Positions 1 through 9,969 of a DNA stretch of 64,000 bases are shown piece after piece. How positions within the stretch are numbered: the stretch's first letter is position 1; every line of letters starts with the position of its first letter. Source of the DNA: Halicephalobus mephisto (lineage: Eukaryota > Nematoda > Chromadorea > Rhabditida > Panagrolaimidae). A program made the position numbers and the translations under genes. Location: contig SWDT01000103.1 of NCBI GenBank assembly GCA_009193035.1, positions 62,001 to 126,000 of the forward strand, written 5' to 3'. The notes beneath the pieces were generated by a model that worked only from the letters and a program-made list of their open reading frames with translations, searched no databases and had not been told where the DNA came from.

Positions 1-12
1 TTAATTTTGCAG

Positions 13-3008
13 GAACGACGATACTGGTGAGATTGTTGCTGAAGCTCAGATATCCTGTACAATAAGACCAAAGCCCCATTCAGTTTTACTTCAATTTGTG
101 GCTAAAAATCTTTCTCGAAAATGCTTGAATCCGGCCAGCGCTCAGGTCTTCTTTGAAATCCAGAAGTCGGACAACGACAACGAACCTACAGTTTTGTACC
201 GTAGTGAAGCCGTTAAGTATTCTGCAAAAATCGTTTTCCGGAATTTTTCTGTTCAATCCACGGACATATCCGATACTGTATCTTTCGTCTGTTACTACCG
301 AGATTCCAAGACCCAACGAGGCTATGTTGGAGAATTTCAAACAAATTACAATTCATTAAAGAACGCAGATCCATCGGAAAGTACCTTCATAGTCACCTAC
401 GAGAACTCCAGAGGACAAAAGAAGACTTCCGGAAATTTCGAACTTCTTCGTTGCAACGACGTCGCTTTATCTTCTTTTTTGGATTTTATTTCTTCCGGGT
501 TTGAATAATTTATTATTTTTTTATTTAATTTATTACTTAATTTATTATTTATTTTATTTTATTTATTATTTTTTTATTTAATTTTTAAAATTTAATTTTT
601 TTTATTTTTAAAATTTAATTTTTTTTATTTTTAAAATTTTAAAATTTAATTTTTTAAATTTATAGGGCAACATTAAACATGGCAATTGCGATCGATTTTT
701 CGCGTCCGGACAGCTTCATTGATGAATCCTATGTCCGAAGGTATCTGGAAGACGTCGAACTCGCCGTCAAAGCCATCGGAGAGCCTTTTAGAGATTTCAG
801 CGTGTTTGTATTACTTCATTTGAAGTTTTTTGATGGATTACTTTTCAGGACCAGTGCCTATGGCGCGTTCGGCTTCGGAGCCAAGATTCCTCCGCACTTC
901 AGGGAATCCCAAGAGTTCTGTTTGGTAAATCTTGTTTCCCAAAAATAAACTTGTCACCAGATACACCGTCCTGGGGGATATATAAAAATTTATATTTTAA
1001 TTTTTCCGCGGAAATTTTAAAAATTATCTAAAATCGGACATTTTTAAAATCCAAAATTTTGAAATTTTTGTAAAAATGTAATTTCAGAGTCTGGAGACAG
1101 ATCCCTATTGTCGGGGGTTGGATGGCGTCATGAAGGCTTTCAAAAATTCCTTCGCCAATGTCCAGCCCATAACAACGGCCCATTATTCCCACGTTATTTA
1201 TTACGTATCAAAGTAAATTTTATTGATCTAAACCCCAATTACAGTAATTTTCCAGATTGGCTCAAAATGCCCTTAATCGAAGCCAGACAAATCCCTGTTA
1301 CTATGTCTTGGTGATCGTCACGAGGGGTGTTTTCGATGACTTGAAGGAAACTATCCAAGCGATTATTTTCGCTTCGAGAGCGCCGATCTCCATTGTATTC
1401 GTCGGCATTAACAACAACGACCTAAGTGAACTAGAAAGATTGGCTACCGCTGGAACGAGACTAAACTTCCACGGACGGAAGCCAGAACGGGACTGTCTTC
1501 AGGTTTGTACAGTATGACTGATAAGTTTGAAAGTATTGGGAGTAAGTCGGGTTGTTATACAGTAATAAGAAAGTACTGTAGGTTAATAGGATCTTATGGA
1601 TGAGGTACGTAGTTTAAGGTAGTAGGGAATTCTCCATACAGTATGAATCAGAAGTTATGAGAAAAAAGTTTATCTTTAAAAAAATATTTAAATTTCACAT
1701 ATTGAAAACCTTCGCATCCTTCGTCATACCTTCCAAAGCATACAGTACACAATATTCTCTCATAACTTAAAATACAGACCTCATTAAGAGGGTTCCGGCA
1801 ATCTACAGTATCAACCCATTACTCTGTAATAACCCAACTTACAACCGATAATCCCAAACTTGCATGTCGTACTGTATCTTTGAGTTAACGATTAGACGCG
1901 TTTTTACAGTATGTGAGCATCCCCAAGTGTCGGGAGGAGGAATCTAACCCTAGCGAACTGAAATCCCTCGTGGCTGAGAGGGCCTTGACAGGTATCACTT
2001 GGCAGATGTCCACATGGATGGGTAAAAACGGCTACAAACCTCGAAGTGCTCCAGTTGTCTACTCTCAGGAGGTTGAGACAGATCAACCTTATCAGGCAGT
2101 ACCGTTACAGTGTACATACCGGCAGCCTAGAGCCGGTGAGCAGGTCGGGATGCATCTTAAAGTTTTCCGTTTTGCTCTACAGATGTTGGAAACACTTCGG
2201 AATCGTTGCAGGCAGGCCGTGTGTTTTCGACGTCGTCAACGACGCAAGCAGCTTCGTCGTTTGTTGCGCAACCGATTCGTAAACTCCCGCCAGAGCCAGG
2301 ACATTCGACTTCCGACTACTCCACCAGTAGTTCTAGCTCCAGGATTGGAGGAGGAGATCGTTCAAGATCCACTCGCGATTCAATCGATGGAAATCTGCCA
2401 AAAATGACTCTACAAATGTCAATTGACGAACATAATCAACCAGTTGTGTCTACAGAACAACGATATTACGGTATGTCCTTAATAAGGGAGAAATTTTTGA
2501 ATTTTTTTATAACTTTTACTCCAACAGGCCGTAGCCGCCCCTTCATTGTGGAATGTGTCCGATCTGAGGTCGTTCCTAGATATCAGACAGGATACGCCGG
2601 TTAAGTACGTGTGATACTGTAAATAGCGAACATAACGCTTCCTACCGTAATAGTATAGAAATAATAACTGCTCATAGTGTTACTGTACGCGAGATAGTAG
2701 TAGTAGTGACTAACGCTTTGGAAATTAGTCTACAGTAATACTGTTACTGTACTTCGTCATATGTGTTCATTAATCAAATATCCTAGAAGCCGAGAAGCAG
2801 GGAATCAGTCCTACAGTATCCAAACATGTTCCTAGTGCTGCTTCACTTCCGGACAGCAATAGTCCAAGGTAATTGAAGTTTTATTTTTTTCATTTTTGGA
2901 TTTTTTAGAGCTTATCGACATGCGCCTATGTTAGCGAATTTTCGATCTTTGACGATCCAGGGATCTTCAGAAGCCTTTTCAACTCCTTTGCAAAGCAGAA
3001 AACCCTGA
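13..3008 (+). CDS. Copine family protein (3' part, 5' end outside window)
   Basis: Copines are cytosolic Ca2+-dependent phospholipid-binding proteins with two C2 domains followed by a von Willebrand A-like (copine) domain. Ten exons join in phase: 13-498, 666-803, 849-924, 1088-1212, 1256-1502, 1910-2135, 2183-2470, 2528-2599, 2787-2868 and 2909-3008 (TGA). The first exon holds the end of C2 material and the linker into FLDFISSG. The vWA-like domain follows, starting at MAIAIDFSRPDSF, with the family hallmark AFGFGAKIPPHF and then YYVLVIVTRGVFDDLKETIQ. It ends near GITWQMSTWM. About 170 residues of Ser/Thr/Pro/Arg-rich tail follow, longer than in typical copines. The N-terminal C2A domain lies outside the window. 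Intron 5 (1503-1909) carries a foldback MITE. An AATAAA lies at about 3110. The family is clear; which nematode copine paralogue this is remains unresolved. Confidence 0.9.
1508..1876. mobile_element. Foldback MITE in copine intron 5
   Basis: The ends are inverted copies: TACAGTATGAC at the left and GTCGTACTGTA at the right. They continue inward through GTTATACAGTAATAAGAAAG-type arms. The same arms occur at 6904-7581 (reverse), 7998-8371, about 14105-14689 and 60406-61270. There is no coding capacity. TA at the termini suggests a Tc1/mariner-mobilised MITE. Confidence 0.75.
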
Positions 3009-3590
3009 TCGTAGAACATCATCGGCTTCATTACAGTATTGCTAAATTGCATTTTTAATTTTAAATTACTGTTTGGTTGAAAATTTATGATTCAACCCAT
3101 ATCGGAAAAAATAAAAATTGTAAAAAATATTAAAAATATTAAAAATCATCTTATGTAACTGGATTTTTGGTAAGAACAAGATTACTTTCAGATTTGGGAT
3201 CTACAAATCTGACAATTCTATTCTACATGTTAATTTCCAAATTTGAGGATATTCATCAGAATCTAGAAGTTCTAAATTTTCGGATTCTGAAGGTCAATTT
3301 TCAGTTATAATTTCAGATTTAGGACCTACAAATCTGGTTACTTTGTTGTAGCTGAAATGTTAAATCTAAGGACATTCGTAAAAGTAGTATGTAGGTACAC
3401 CTGGCGTCTTGTTTCCGTCCCATCCATCTCCGGAAAGGTCATGGTATTTATGCGATCCTGTCAATGTATATTTAACAAAAATATAATTATTTATAGTATT
3501 TATATTCATTTGCATACGACACAATCAGTATCCCTTCCTGTAATTTCCTAGGACATCCAATTCTATTGGTTATTTCATAATTTTTTTTGA
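3009..3590. other. Intergenic, short dispersed repeat
   Basis: The stretch between the copine stop and the Maverick relic has an AATAAA at 3110-3115. Two diverged copies of a unit of about 125-130 bp start near 3190 and 3315, each containing CAGATTT-G-GA-CTACAAATCTG. No coding exon is supported here. Confidence 0.5.
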
Positions 3591-3606
3591 TTATGAATGA
3601 CAAAAA

Positions 3607-3990
3607 ATGTGTGTTGAAAAATTAAAACCATTGACAAATTACGATATTACAAATCTAGCACATGAATTAAAGATAAAAAATCTTAGAGAAGTATTCGTGA
3701 GGGATACTCTTCCAGACAGATTAATAAAATAGAAAGTGGAGTCATAAATTTAGATATTAGTAAAAATACTGGTATTCATTGAGTTTGTTATAAAAATAAA
3801 AGTATTTCAATTCCTTTGGATTGGATCCTCCTATTGAATCACAGAATTGCTTAAATTCAGAAATTTGATACGCATCATTGTGGTTATTATTGTTTACTTA
3901 TTTTAAAATTATTGGAGAAATATGATTTTAAAGAAATTGTGATAAATAGAGTAGATCCATGAGATTTATTAGTTTCGCAAGAATATACTT
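3607..3990 (+). pseudogene. Adenovirus-type cysteine protease (Maverick PRO), broken
   Basis: The translation matches the pattern of the Maverick cysteine protease. An N-terminal LTNYDI-type segment is followed by VFVRDTLP, then a GVINLD block, a catalytic-His segment (GIH then a TGA stop then VCY), a YFNSFG block and the catalytic-Cys block HHCGYYCLL near 3874-3900. It needs at least three frame changes (near 3728, 3805 and 3860) and has TGA where family members usually have Trp after the catalytic His. The catalytic His and Cys codons are still present, but no single frame spans them, so it cannot make active protease. The end runs out of frame into the start of the kinase-like gene. Confidence 0.7.
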
Positions 3991-4887
3991 CGAAAATCTG
4001 TATCATGAGAGGAATCCAACAATAGAGTTTACCAGTCGATCAGAAGGGAATCGTCGTGGATGCATCTGTCTTGTGGAAGTGGAGAATACAACAATTAAAT
4101 ACTACATCAAGACACATCATGGAGGTGGGGCCCGTGACAGCTTTAAGTTTTATTAATTGGGTGAATGAAAATTAGTACCTTTTGAAATTTATTTAGGCAC
4201 TCGTGAAGATTTGGACCTCAAGGAATTCCTCCCCTATAGGATCCTGCAGGAACTCGGAGTTGGCCCGGAGATCCACTTTGTCCCGCACGATGGAGGCTCC
4301 CGATGGATTTTGTACATAGCTAGTCGAGAAATTCCCAGTTTCAAGACGATTGAGGAGGTTGAATCAAGCGAAGTGGGGGATTTGAGCAAGTACGCAAAAG
4401 CTGTGGTCCAAATGCTCTTTCTCTACACAGTTCTGAACATGGCCGACCATCATTTGGTTAATATGGGAGTGGACAGTAATGGCTCTCCGTTCATCGTCGA
4501 CTTTTTCCTGATTGAACGTCGTTCGCTTGATATGAGGATAGATTTCTACGATAAAATTAGACAGACCGATAAAATCAAGTAAGCTCTTAAACATTGTTTT
4601 AGCTCCCGTTTTGGTTAAAATTTTCTCCGATAACTGAATTTTGTTTTAGCAAGGTTCTCGGGACGTTTCAGGAGAGACTCGAAATAGGGAAGAACTATTT
4701 GAAAGAGTCAGACTTTGTGAGAAAAGTGGATGAGACACTGGAAAGGTTTTTTGATGAAAACAAAAGAATCTTCGAAGAAAAGAAGCCGCACTTCGACAGG
4801 AAGGAAAAAACCAACGATCTGATACAGTATGTGCGGACGGTCAAGGAAAATGTGTTAAAGTTTAGCGAGTTTGAATTGCAAAATTAA
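3959..4887 (+). CDS. Kinase-like protein, nematode-expanded family, candidate Maverick cargo
   Basis: Three exons join in phase: 3959-4133, 4197-4578 and 4650-4887 (TAA), giving about 264 residues. The first intron is chosen as GTGACA...TTTAG because it is the only pairing that keeps the frame (GGGAR then TREDLDLKEF). Visible features are YYIKTHHGGGAR (a Lys/Gly segment like an ATP-binding loop), DLKEFLPYRILQELGVGPEIHF, and NMADHHLVNMG followed by IVDF. The last two read like the D-x-H-x-x-N catalytic loop and D-F metal loop of protein- and lipid-kinase folds. A charged C-terminal helix region follows. The start is uncertain: the ATG at 3959 lies within the protease relic and an upstream exon may be missing. 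AATAAA lies at 4911-4916. Codons are GC-richer than the surrounding relic. Function is not known; kinase activity is inference. Confidence 0.65.
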
Positions 4888-4904
4888 CATAATTTTTAAT
4901 TGGG

Positions 4905-5383
4905 TCTTTGAATAAAACGGGTTTATTTTCACTACATTCTTCAATATGTTGATTATATTTATGTTTCGTACTAAAATGTACAAAACATAGATCGCAAGTA
5001 TATTGATTACCAGTATGATTGTTGTCTTCAGTATCTGAGAAACGATTTATGTTTTCAATTCAACAATAGTGAGAGTTTTCTTCATTTTGATTATTAATCA
5101 GAAATAGATTCATAATTTCTTCAAGAATTTCTTTCTGTTTTGAAATATAAATTGGAATAATTTCTTCTTTTTCATTACTGAAAACATTAATTGTCAAGTT
5201 GTTCATGTTTTCGATTTTTGGAATATCGGTTATTTTAATAGGAAATTTAATTGTATCAAAATTTAATTCCTTTTCATATTGTTTGTATTTTGAGACTCTT
5301 TGGGCATCTTTTCCAACGGGGTGTAAAACTGCTAATAAACATCACATAAAACACCTTTCATCATTGAGAGTTGCGACCGGTAT
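4905..5383 (-). pseudogene. Family-B DNA polymerase, N-terminal region (Maverick polB), broken
   Basis: On the minus strand the exon starts after an acceptor at 5384-5386 and reads toward 4905. It shows a CF-x-LLAVLHP segment, a KYKQYEKELNF/IKFPIKITDI block, INVFSNEKEEIIPIYIS and an HYC segment. A C2H2-type finger (YTCDLC...H...C, about 5014-4950) follows. This order is that of the region before the exonuclease domain in the DNA_pol_B_2-containing proteins of nematode and arthropod Mavericks. Two in-frame TGA codons (about 5348 and 5068) fall where Trp is plausible. The coding match stops at about 4905, beside the poly(A) signal of the kinase-like gene, so exonuclease and polymerase domains are missing. 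It is non-functional. Confidence 0.68.
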
Positions 5384-5424
5384 CTGATACTTAGTGAAAG
5401 TTAATTATATTTTGAAAGAACACT

Positions 5425-5860
5425 TACTAAAGACGATGATATTCCACTTAACACATGGAGGCTCATCTGTAACAATTCCAGCGATTTGCAGATTCCGGAA
5501 TGCTGAATCGAATGATACATAACATTCCAAAATTCGCTTTGGGTTATGTGGATGAAAAATTATTTTAAATATTTTTTTGTAATTAATCTCGAAAAAAATG
5601 AATAACTTAATTTCTAAGGGACTTTAAAAGATATTAATATATCTACCATAAAGAACATTCAATTCTCTGTCAAATAATATGCGAACAATCTCTTCCAGTT
5701 ATTCCCAAAAAATAATAGAGAAGATTTCTCAATGACCCCCAATATTGTCCATATTAGACAACATATATTCAGAGTCGTATTTAAGGACCGAGATCTTGAT
5801 ATGTTGTTCAGCAATGTTGACTAAATCATCATATGATACTAGGTCGACTTTTTTCTTGTT
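5425..5860 (-). pseudogene. Possible upstream exon of the broken polymerase gene
   Basis: Minus-strand coding-like sequence from about 5860 downward (KKVDLVSYDDLVNIAEQH, later IHITQSEFWNVMYHSIQHSG) ends at a good donor (GTAAGT, 5418-5423) in front of the polB-like exon at 5383. Several in-frame stops (TGA, TAA) and at least one frame change break it. I cannot match it to a named domain, so its membership in the element rests on position and orientation only. Confidence 0.35.
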
Positions 5861-5869
5861 TGGTTTTTG

Positions 5870-6900
5870 AGAAAAAAATTATTAAATAAGTTTAAAAATG
5901 TTGGATTGTACACAACCTATTTGAGTGCGAGCCACACAGCGTTGGTTCTGAAGGGAAACACCCTGAGGACCAACGAAATTTGTACGATTAGGGGTTGGTG
6001 GCAATTTTGAGATTGCGCAATATTTGTAAGAGAGTTGTGTTTTATCTCGTACCTTTGGCCTCATAAAGTTATTTTTATATATTTTTCGTCCACACGTGGA
6101 TCTGAAGCCCCCAGCTACGATCTAACAAATACAAACATCATTGATGAGTTCTGTCTCAATACGAAAAGTCAGAATTTCGATAATTGTGTCTCAACACGAA
6201 AAGTTAGAATTTCGATAATTATGTCTCAAAACGAAAAGTTAGAATTTCGATAATTGTATCCTAACGCAAAGGTTTTTAAATTTTTCAGTCAGAACCTAAA
6301 GTTATAAATTTTAGTTTTTGCATGATTCTAAAAAGTTTCATAATTACACAGTTTAAAAAATAAAAATGAAAATTTTAAACGTAAAGGTTCTAACGCCAAA
6401 TTTCAGAACTACTTAAAAACTGAAAAAAGTTAAAACTTTGGTTTTACGTGACGATTTCGTAATCAATTTTTTAGAAACATGTTCTTCTTAGACAGGTCTA
6501 GATCCCTTGATTAGGGTCCTACGGGGTACACAACCCCCTGTCCGCTTTCTAGGGTCATTTATTTCGGATTAAATATTCATAGAAATTCAAAAAAAACTAG
6601 TTTTCGAAATGTGTTTTTTTGCATGTTGATTAAAAATTTAAAAATTACAACTTTTTATTTTAAACATATTTTTGAGAACAAAAGCTTACAAATTTGTTAC
6701 TATTTTTATATCGAACAAATGTCCAATCCTCAATCCATCAAGATCAATTATCCTTGTTTTCGATAAATTTGTTGATTAATTTATTGCTCAAAAAACAAGA
6801 GCAAAATTTATATACATTAATCAAATCAAAACTGCACATATAAAAAATTAAAAAACTAAAATTATTGAGCAACTGAAACCTATTGCAAATCCATCAGAAA
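5870..6900. other. Noncoding, short tandem repeats
   Basis: No supported gene. Three copies of a unit of about 36 bp (TTAGAATTTCGATAAT and TGTCTCAA-ACGAAAAG) lie at 6160-6260. A minus-strand segment at 6140-6080, bounded by a TTAG acceptor and a GTACGA donor, could be an exon of the small membrane protein gene upstream, but I cannot confirm this. Confidence 0.4.
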
Positions 6901-6903
6901 TCC

Positions 6904-7581
6904 TACGGTAGATAATTTCGAAATTATTAGTTTTAGTTTGGTTTCTTATATAGTAATAGAAAAGTAGTATTGATTGTTGGAATCTTCTTAATAAAATCCG
7001 TAGTTTAAGTCCTCGAAAATTTTCATGTACTGTATGATTCAGAAGTCATGAAAAAAAAAACGAAATTTGACTATTTTTATGAAGAAAAATTCCGCGTTTT
7101 TCATCATAACCTCTGAAACAGAAGTTATACAAGTCTTTCGTAACTTAGAATTCTAGATCCTCTTGACAGTATTCTAATTGTCGAAGATTCCTCTATACTG
7201 TACAGTTCAAAAGCCATGACAGAATACGAAATTTGATTATTGTTTAAAAAACTATTTATTTTTGGTCGTAACTTCTGAATCATACTGTATGCAGAATTCT
7301 ATTATAACTTAAAATACTGTCAAGAGGATCTAGAATTCAAGTTACCGGAGATTCCTTTACATCGTACAGTTCAAAAATCGACAAAAAATGACATTTCATT
7401 ATTTTTTTAAAGATAAACTTTTTTTTCTCATAACTTCTGATTCATACTGTATGGAGGATTCCCTACTACCTTAAACTACGTACCTCATCCATAAGATCCC
7501 ATTAACCTACAGTACTTTCTTATTACTGTATAACAACCCGACTTATTCCCAATACTTTCAAACTTATGTACCATACTATAT
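6904..7581. mobile_element. Foldback MITE, larger copy
   Basis: The right arm (about 7440-7581) is the reverse complement of the left arm of the copine-intron MITE, including the TTCTTATTACTGTATAACAA stretch. The left end (TACGGTAGATA) is more diverged. Internal palindromic sub-repeats contain CTAGATCCTCTTGAC-like segments. No reading frame is seen. Confidence 0.65.
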
Positions 7582-7997
7582 ATGCATCCCTTGTCTGATG
7601 TCAAACTAACCCGTTCTTGGAACTTCTTTGGTTTGTTCTTTGACAATCAGTTTGAATTCAAATTTTCGACGTCTGACTCGTTTTGGTGAGGACTAAGAAA
7701 CAAGTCCTTTGACGACAACTTCCCATCGAGAGACTCACTTACTGAAAATTGTTTCTTTGTTAGGAAGTTTTTTATTTTTAAATTTATTCAAGTTTGACGT
7801 CTGCTGAGACTAACAAGATTACTAGCCATGACTATTTCTTTTTTGATGGAAACTCAATTTTTTTAGGGAATTCAAAATTGACACGAATGGCTTTTTGGTC
7901 AAAAACAATTGGTCTGATTGAATTTTGGCTTTATTCTTACGTAAGGGGATTTAATCATGCATGCCATTAACTTTATCTAGAGTTTTTGGAGGGCTAC

Positions 7998-8371
7998 TAC
8001 AGTATGGTAGATATCTTCACAGATGTTAGATGTAAGGCAGTTCGTTATACAGTAATAGAAAAGTACTGTAAATCCGTAGAATCTCCTCAATGAGATCTAG
8101 AATTTAAGATATCAGAGAATTCTGGACGTCTTCTGTTTCGGAAGCTATGAGGAAAAATATGAAGTTTTTTAACGTAAAAATTATCAAATTTCTTTTTTGA
8201 AAAATTTCGTATTTTTCCTCGCAACTCCTGAAGTAGAAGACCTACAGAATTCTCTAATACCCCAAACTCTAGATCTCCTTGAGAGAATTCTATGAATTTA
8301 CAGTACTTCCTTATTACTGTATAACGAACTGACTTACGTCTAACATCTGTGAGGATATCCACCATACTGTA
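7998..8371. mobile_element. Foldback MITE with arms of about 160 bp
   Basis: The left end TACAGTATGGTAGATAT and the right end ATATCCACCATACTGTA are inverted copies, and similarity continues inward for about 160 bp with few mismatches. The element is therefore almost entirely a hairpin around a short loop near 8190. TA flanks both ends. Confidence 0.85.
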
Positions 8372-8825
8372 TTTCAATGCAAAATAAAAACCAAATTTCT
8401 TGGTTTATGAACTGAAAATAAATAAACTAATCCTAATTTATTCACTTCCATAGGATTCAATTTTAAAAAATTTACAAAAGTAAATCTACATAATTTCGAA
8501 ATAATCTCAATCCAATTTATCCTTATTTTACAAAAAAAATTAAGTCTCTGATCCCTGTGTCCCTCAGTTGATTATTCGAGACCGAGTAAACACAGGAAAA
8601 ACAAATAATTTCAAAAAGCGCGTCACAAATGCTTTTCGGAAATCTTCATAAAACCCGGAAAACCGAAATATCGTTTTTCGGAACAAAGGTTAATGAAAAT
8701 GGAATTCATAAATGACATCAACAGGTCAATTTTAGTTTTTAATGACCTAAAGTATAAAATTCCGGGGGTAACTTGAGTCTTTTCCCAAGTTTTTGGAAAT
8801 CAAAAATAAGGAAAAATAAAATAGT

Positions 8826-9160
8826 CATAAATAATAATTTATTCCATTACGTAAGCGACGAGTTTTTTCTTGATTAGCTTAATGGTCAAAATGCGCGATT
8901 GTCGTTTGTAAAATCTGGATTTGATTCCTGTCAGTCACAAAAAATAATCAATAATATCCGGACACTATTTCAAGATGAAATAAACACTATTAAACAGAAA
9001 TAATTTAGTCTATTATGTAATAGGTTGTTTTTTTGTTGATTAGTTTAGTGGTTAAAATGCGCGATTGTCGTTCGCGGAACCTGGGTTCAATTCCCGCCGG
9101 TCGCAAAAAATAACAACCAATAATATCTAGACACTATTCCAACGCGAAATAAACATTATT
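8826..9160 (+). mobile_element. Tandem pair of tRNA-Asp-derived SINE copies
   Basis: Two related units are offset by 166 bp. Each has an A-box-like TTAGNTTANTGGT, an anticodon stem-loop CGCGA-TTGTCGT-(T)CGCG with a GTC anticodon (fully paired only in the second copy, about 9060-9076) and a B-box-like GGTTCAATTCCCGCC. A shared 3' tail follows (CACAAAAAATAA, then ATATC-GGACACTATT). The acceptor stem does not pair, so these are tRNA-derived repeats and not working tRNA-Asp genes. Confidence 0.7.
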
Positions 9161-9219
9161 GAAACATAATCAATGCTCATATAGCAGTTTTTTTATCTTA
9201 AAAAGTATTAAACACTTAC

Positions 9220-9403
9220 CAAGTTGGTCAATTTTCGGTCCGAGAGAAAGTGAAATCGCGACAAGTATCACTGATATCAAAGTTAACGAAATCGCAACTA
9301 CAGTAACCACCCGTTTGATTCTTTTTTGATTTTGCTCCTTCAATTGCTGGATTTCGATATCGGATAACTCGATCATCCTGGCTTGGGCGTTGCTGGAGGT
9401 CAT
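9220..9403 (-). CDS. Small single-pass membrane protein, 5' exon
   Basis: ATG at 9403 lies 7 nt after a TTTTCAG acceptor (AG at 9411-9412), which suits a spliced-leader site. The exon encodes about 61 residues: a short polar N-terminus (MTSSNAQARMIEL), a Gln/Glu/Lys-rich helix ending in a basic KRIKR stop-transfer patch, one hydrophobic segment (VVTVVAISLTLISVILVAI, about residues 33-51) and SLGPKIDQLG. It ends at a GTAAGT donor in phase 1. The following exon lies left of 9214 behind the SINE pair and MITEs. I could not identify it with confidence; a candidate lies at 6140-6080. The family is not recognised. Confidence 0.55.
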
Positions 9404-9764
9404 CGTCCAGCTGAAAACAGATTTTCGAAAGTACTCAAATCTTGACACGAAAAACGATACTTTTTTCACTTTTTCGAGTGAACTCGGTGGAAGTAGAATA
9501 AGGTTTAGATTTGACTGAAAAGCCTGCAAAAAGGAACCTAGTGAAAACACAAAAGTGCCTGAGGATAAATACTGCAAAGTCAACTGGAACGAAAATTAGA
9601 CAAAAATTGTCCCAAGGATGACTGCCAAATGAGGCATTTTAGTTATTGGAAAAAAAAAATTTCAAAAATGAATTTCCAAAAAAATTTTAACAATTTTTTT
9701 AAATTTTTAAATTTTAATCAAATATTTTTTAGTTAATATTAAAAACAAAAAATTTGTGACGACA

Positions 9765-9960
9765 ACATTATTGAGCTCGTCGTTGCTCAATGAAGCCTGC
9801 GCAGCCACGCCTTGGATAGAAGTGCCTATATAGCCTCAGGGACCGCCCTACTTGCGTGACATGGCATGTCCTGTCCTCCATCTGCCACATGTGGTTGTCA
9901 CTAAACTTCTTCCTCTCTGTCAAAAGCATTAGACAGATACTTGTCCTCACTCCTAGAAGG
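9765..9960. promoter_or_regulatory. GC-richer intergenic block between divergent genes
   Basis: The 1.5-kb space between the divergent starts at 9403 (-) and 10977 (+) is mostly A/T runs, except this block. It has mixed composition and contains CTATATAG at 9826-9833 and paired CATGGCATGTC and CCACATGTGG E-box-like palindromes. It is a good candidate for a shared promoter or enhancer. This is inference from composition and position. Confidence 0.4.
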
Positions 9961-9969
9961 CAATTAAAG

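Larger units (their letters stand above)
3600..5870. mobile_element. Decayed Maverick/Polinton-type DNA element with kinase-like gene inside
   Basis: Two hallmark genes of self-synthesising DNA transposons lie within 2.3 kb and face each other. One is a broken adenovirus-type cysteine protease (+, about 3607-3990). The other is the N-terminal part of a viral/organellar-type family-B DNA polymerase protein (-, about 5870-4905). An intact kinase-like gene (3959-4887) sits between them. I see no capsid, packaging ATPase or integrase genes and no terminal inverted repeats, so only a fragment of a normally 15-20 kb element remains. Both hallmark genes carry in-frame stops and frameshifts. Assignment is from motif recognition; a profile search of the six-frame translation against Maverick protease and polB families would decide it. 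Confidence 0.72.

Noticed and set aside
3357..3551. Plus-strand frame of 64 codons
   Set aside because: It lies partly in a dispersed repeat, has no splice support and no recognisable motif.
3959..4156. Single-exon reading of the first kinase-like frame to its stop at 4156
   Set aside because: The frame stops without the rest of the domain; the GTGACA donor at 4134 joins in phase to the exon at 4197 and restores the domain.
3607..5860. Alternative genetic code for the whole relic
   Set aside because: TGA at Trp sites is suggestive, but frameshifts and a TAA stop show ordinary decay, and the kinase-like gene between them uses the standard code with introns.
8087..8377. Minus-strand frame of 96 codons
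   Set aside because: It lies wholly within the foldback MITE and reflects its palindromic arms.
9035..9108. Functional tRNA-Asp gene
   Set aside because: The anticodon and part of the T arm pair, but the acceptor stem does not, and a repeated 3' tail follows. It is a SINE copy.
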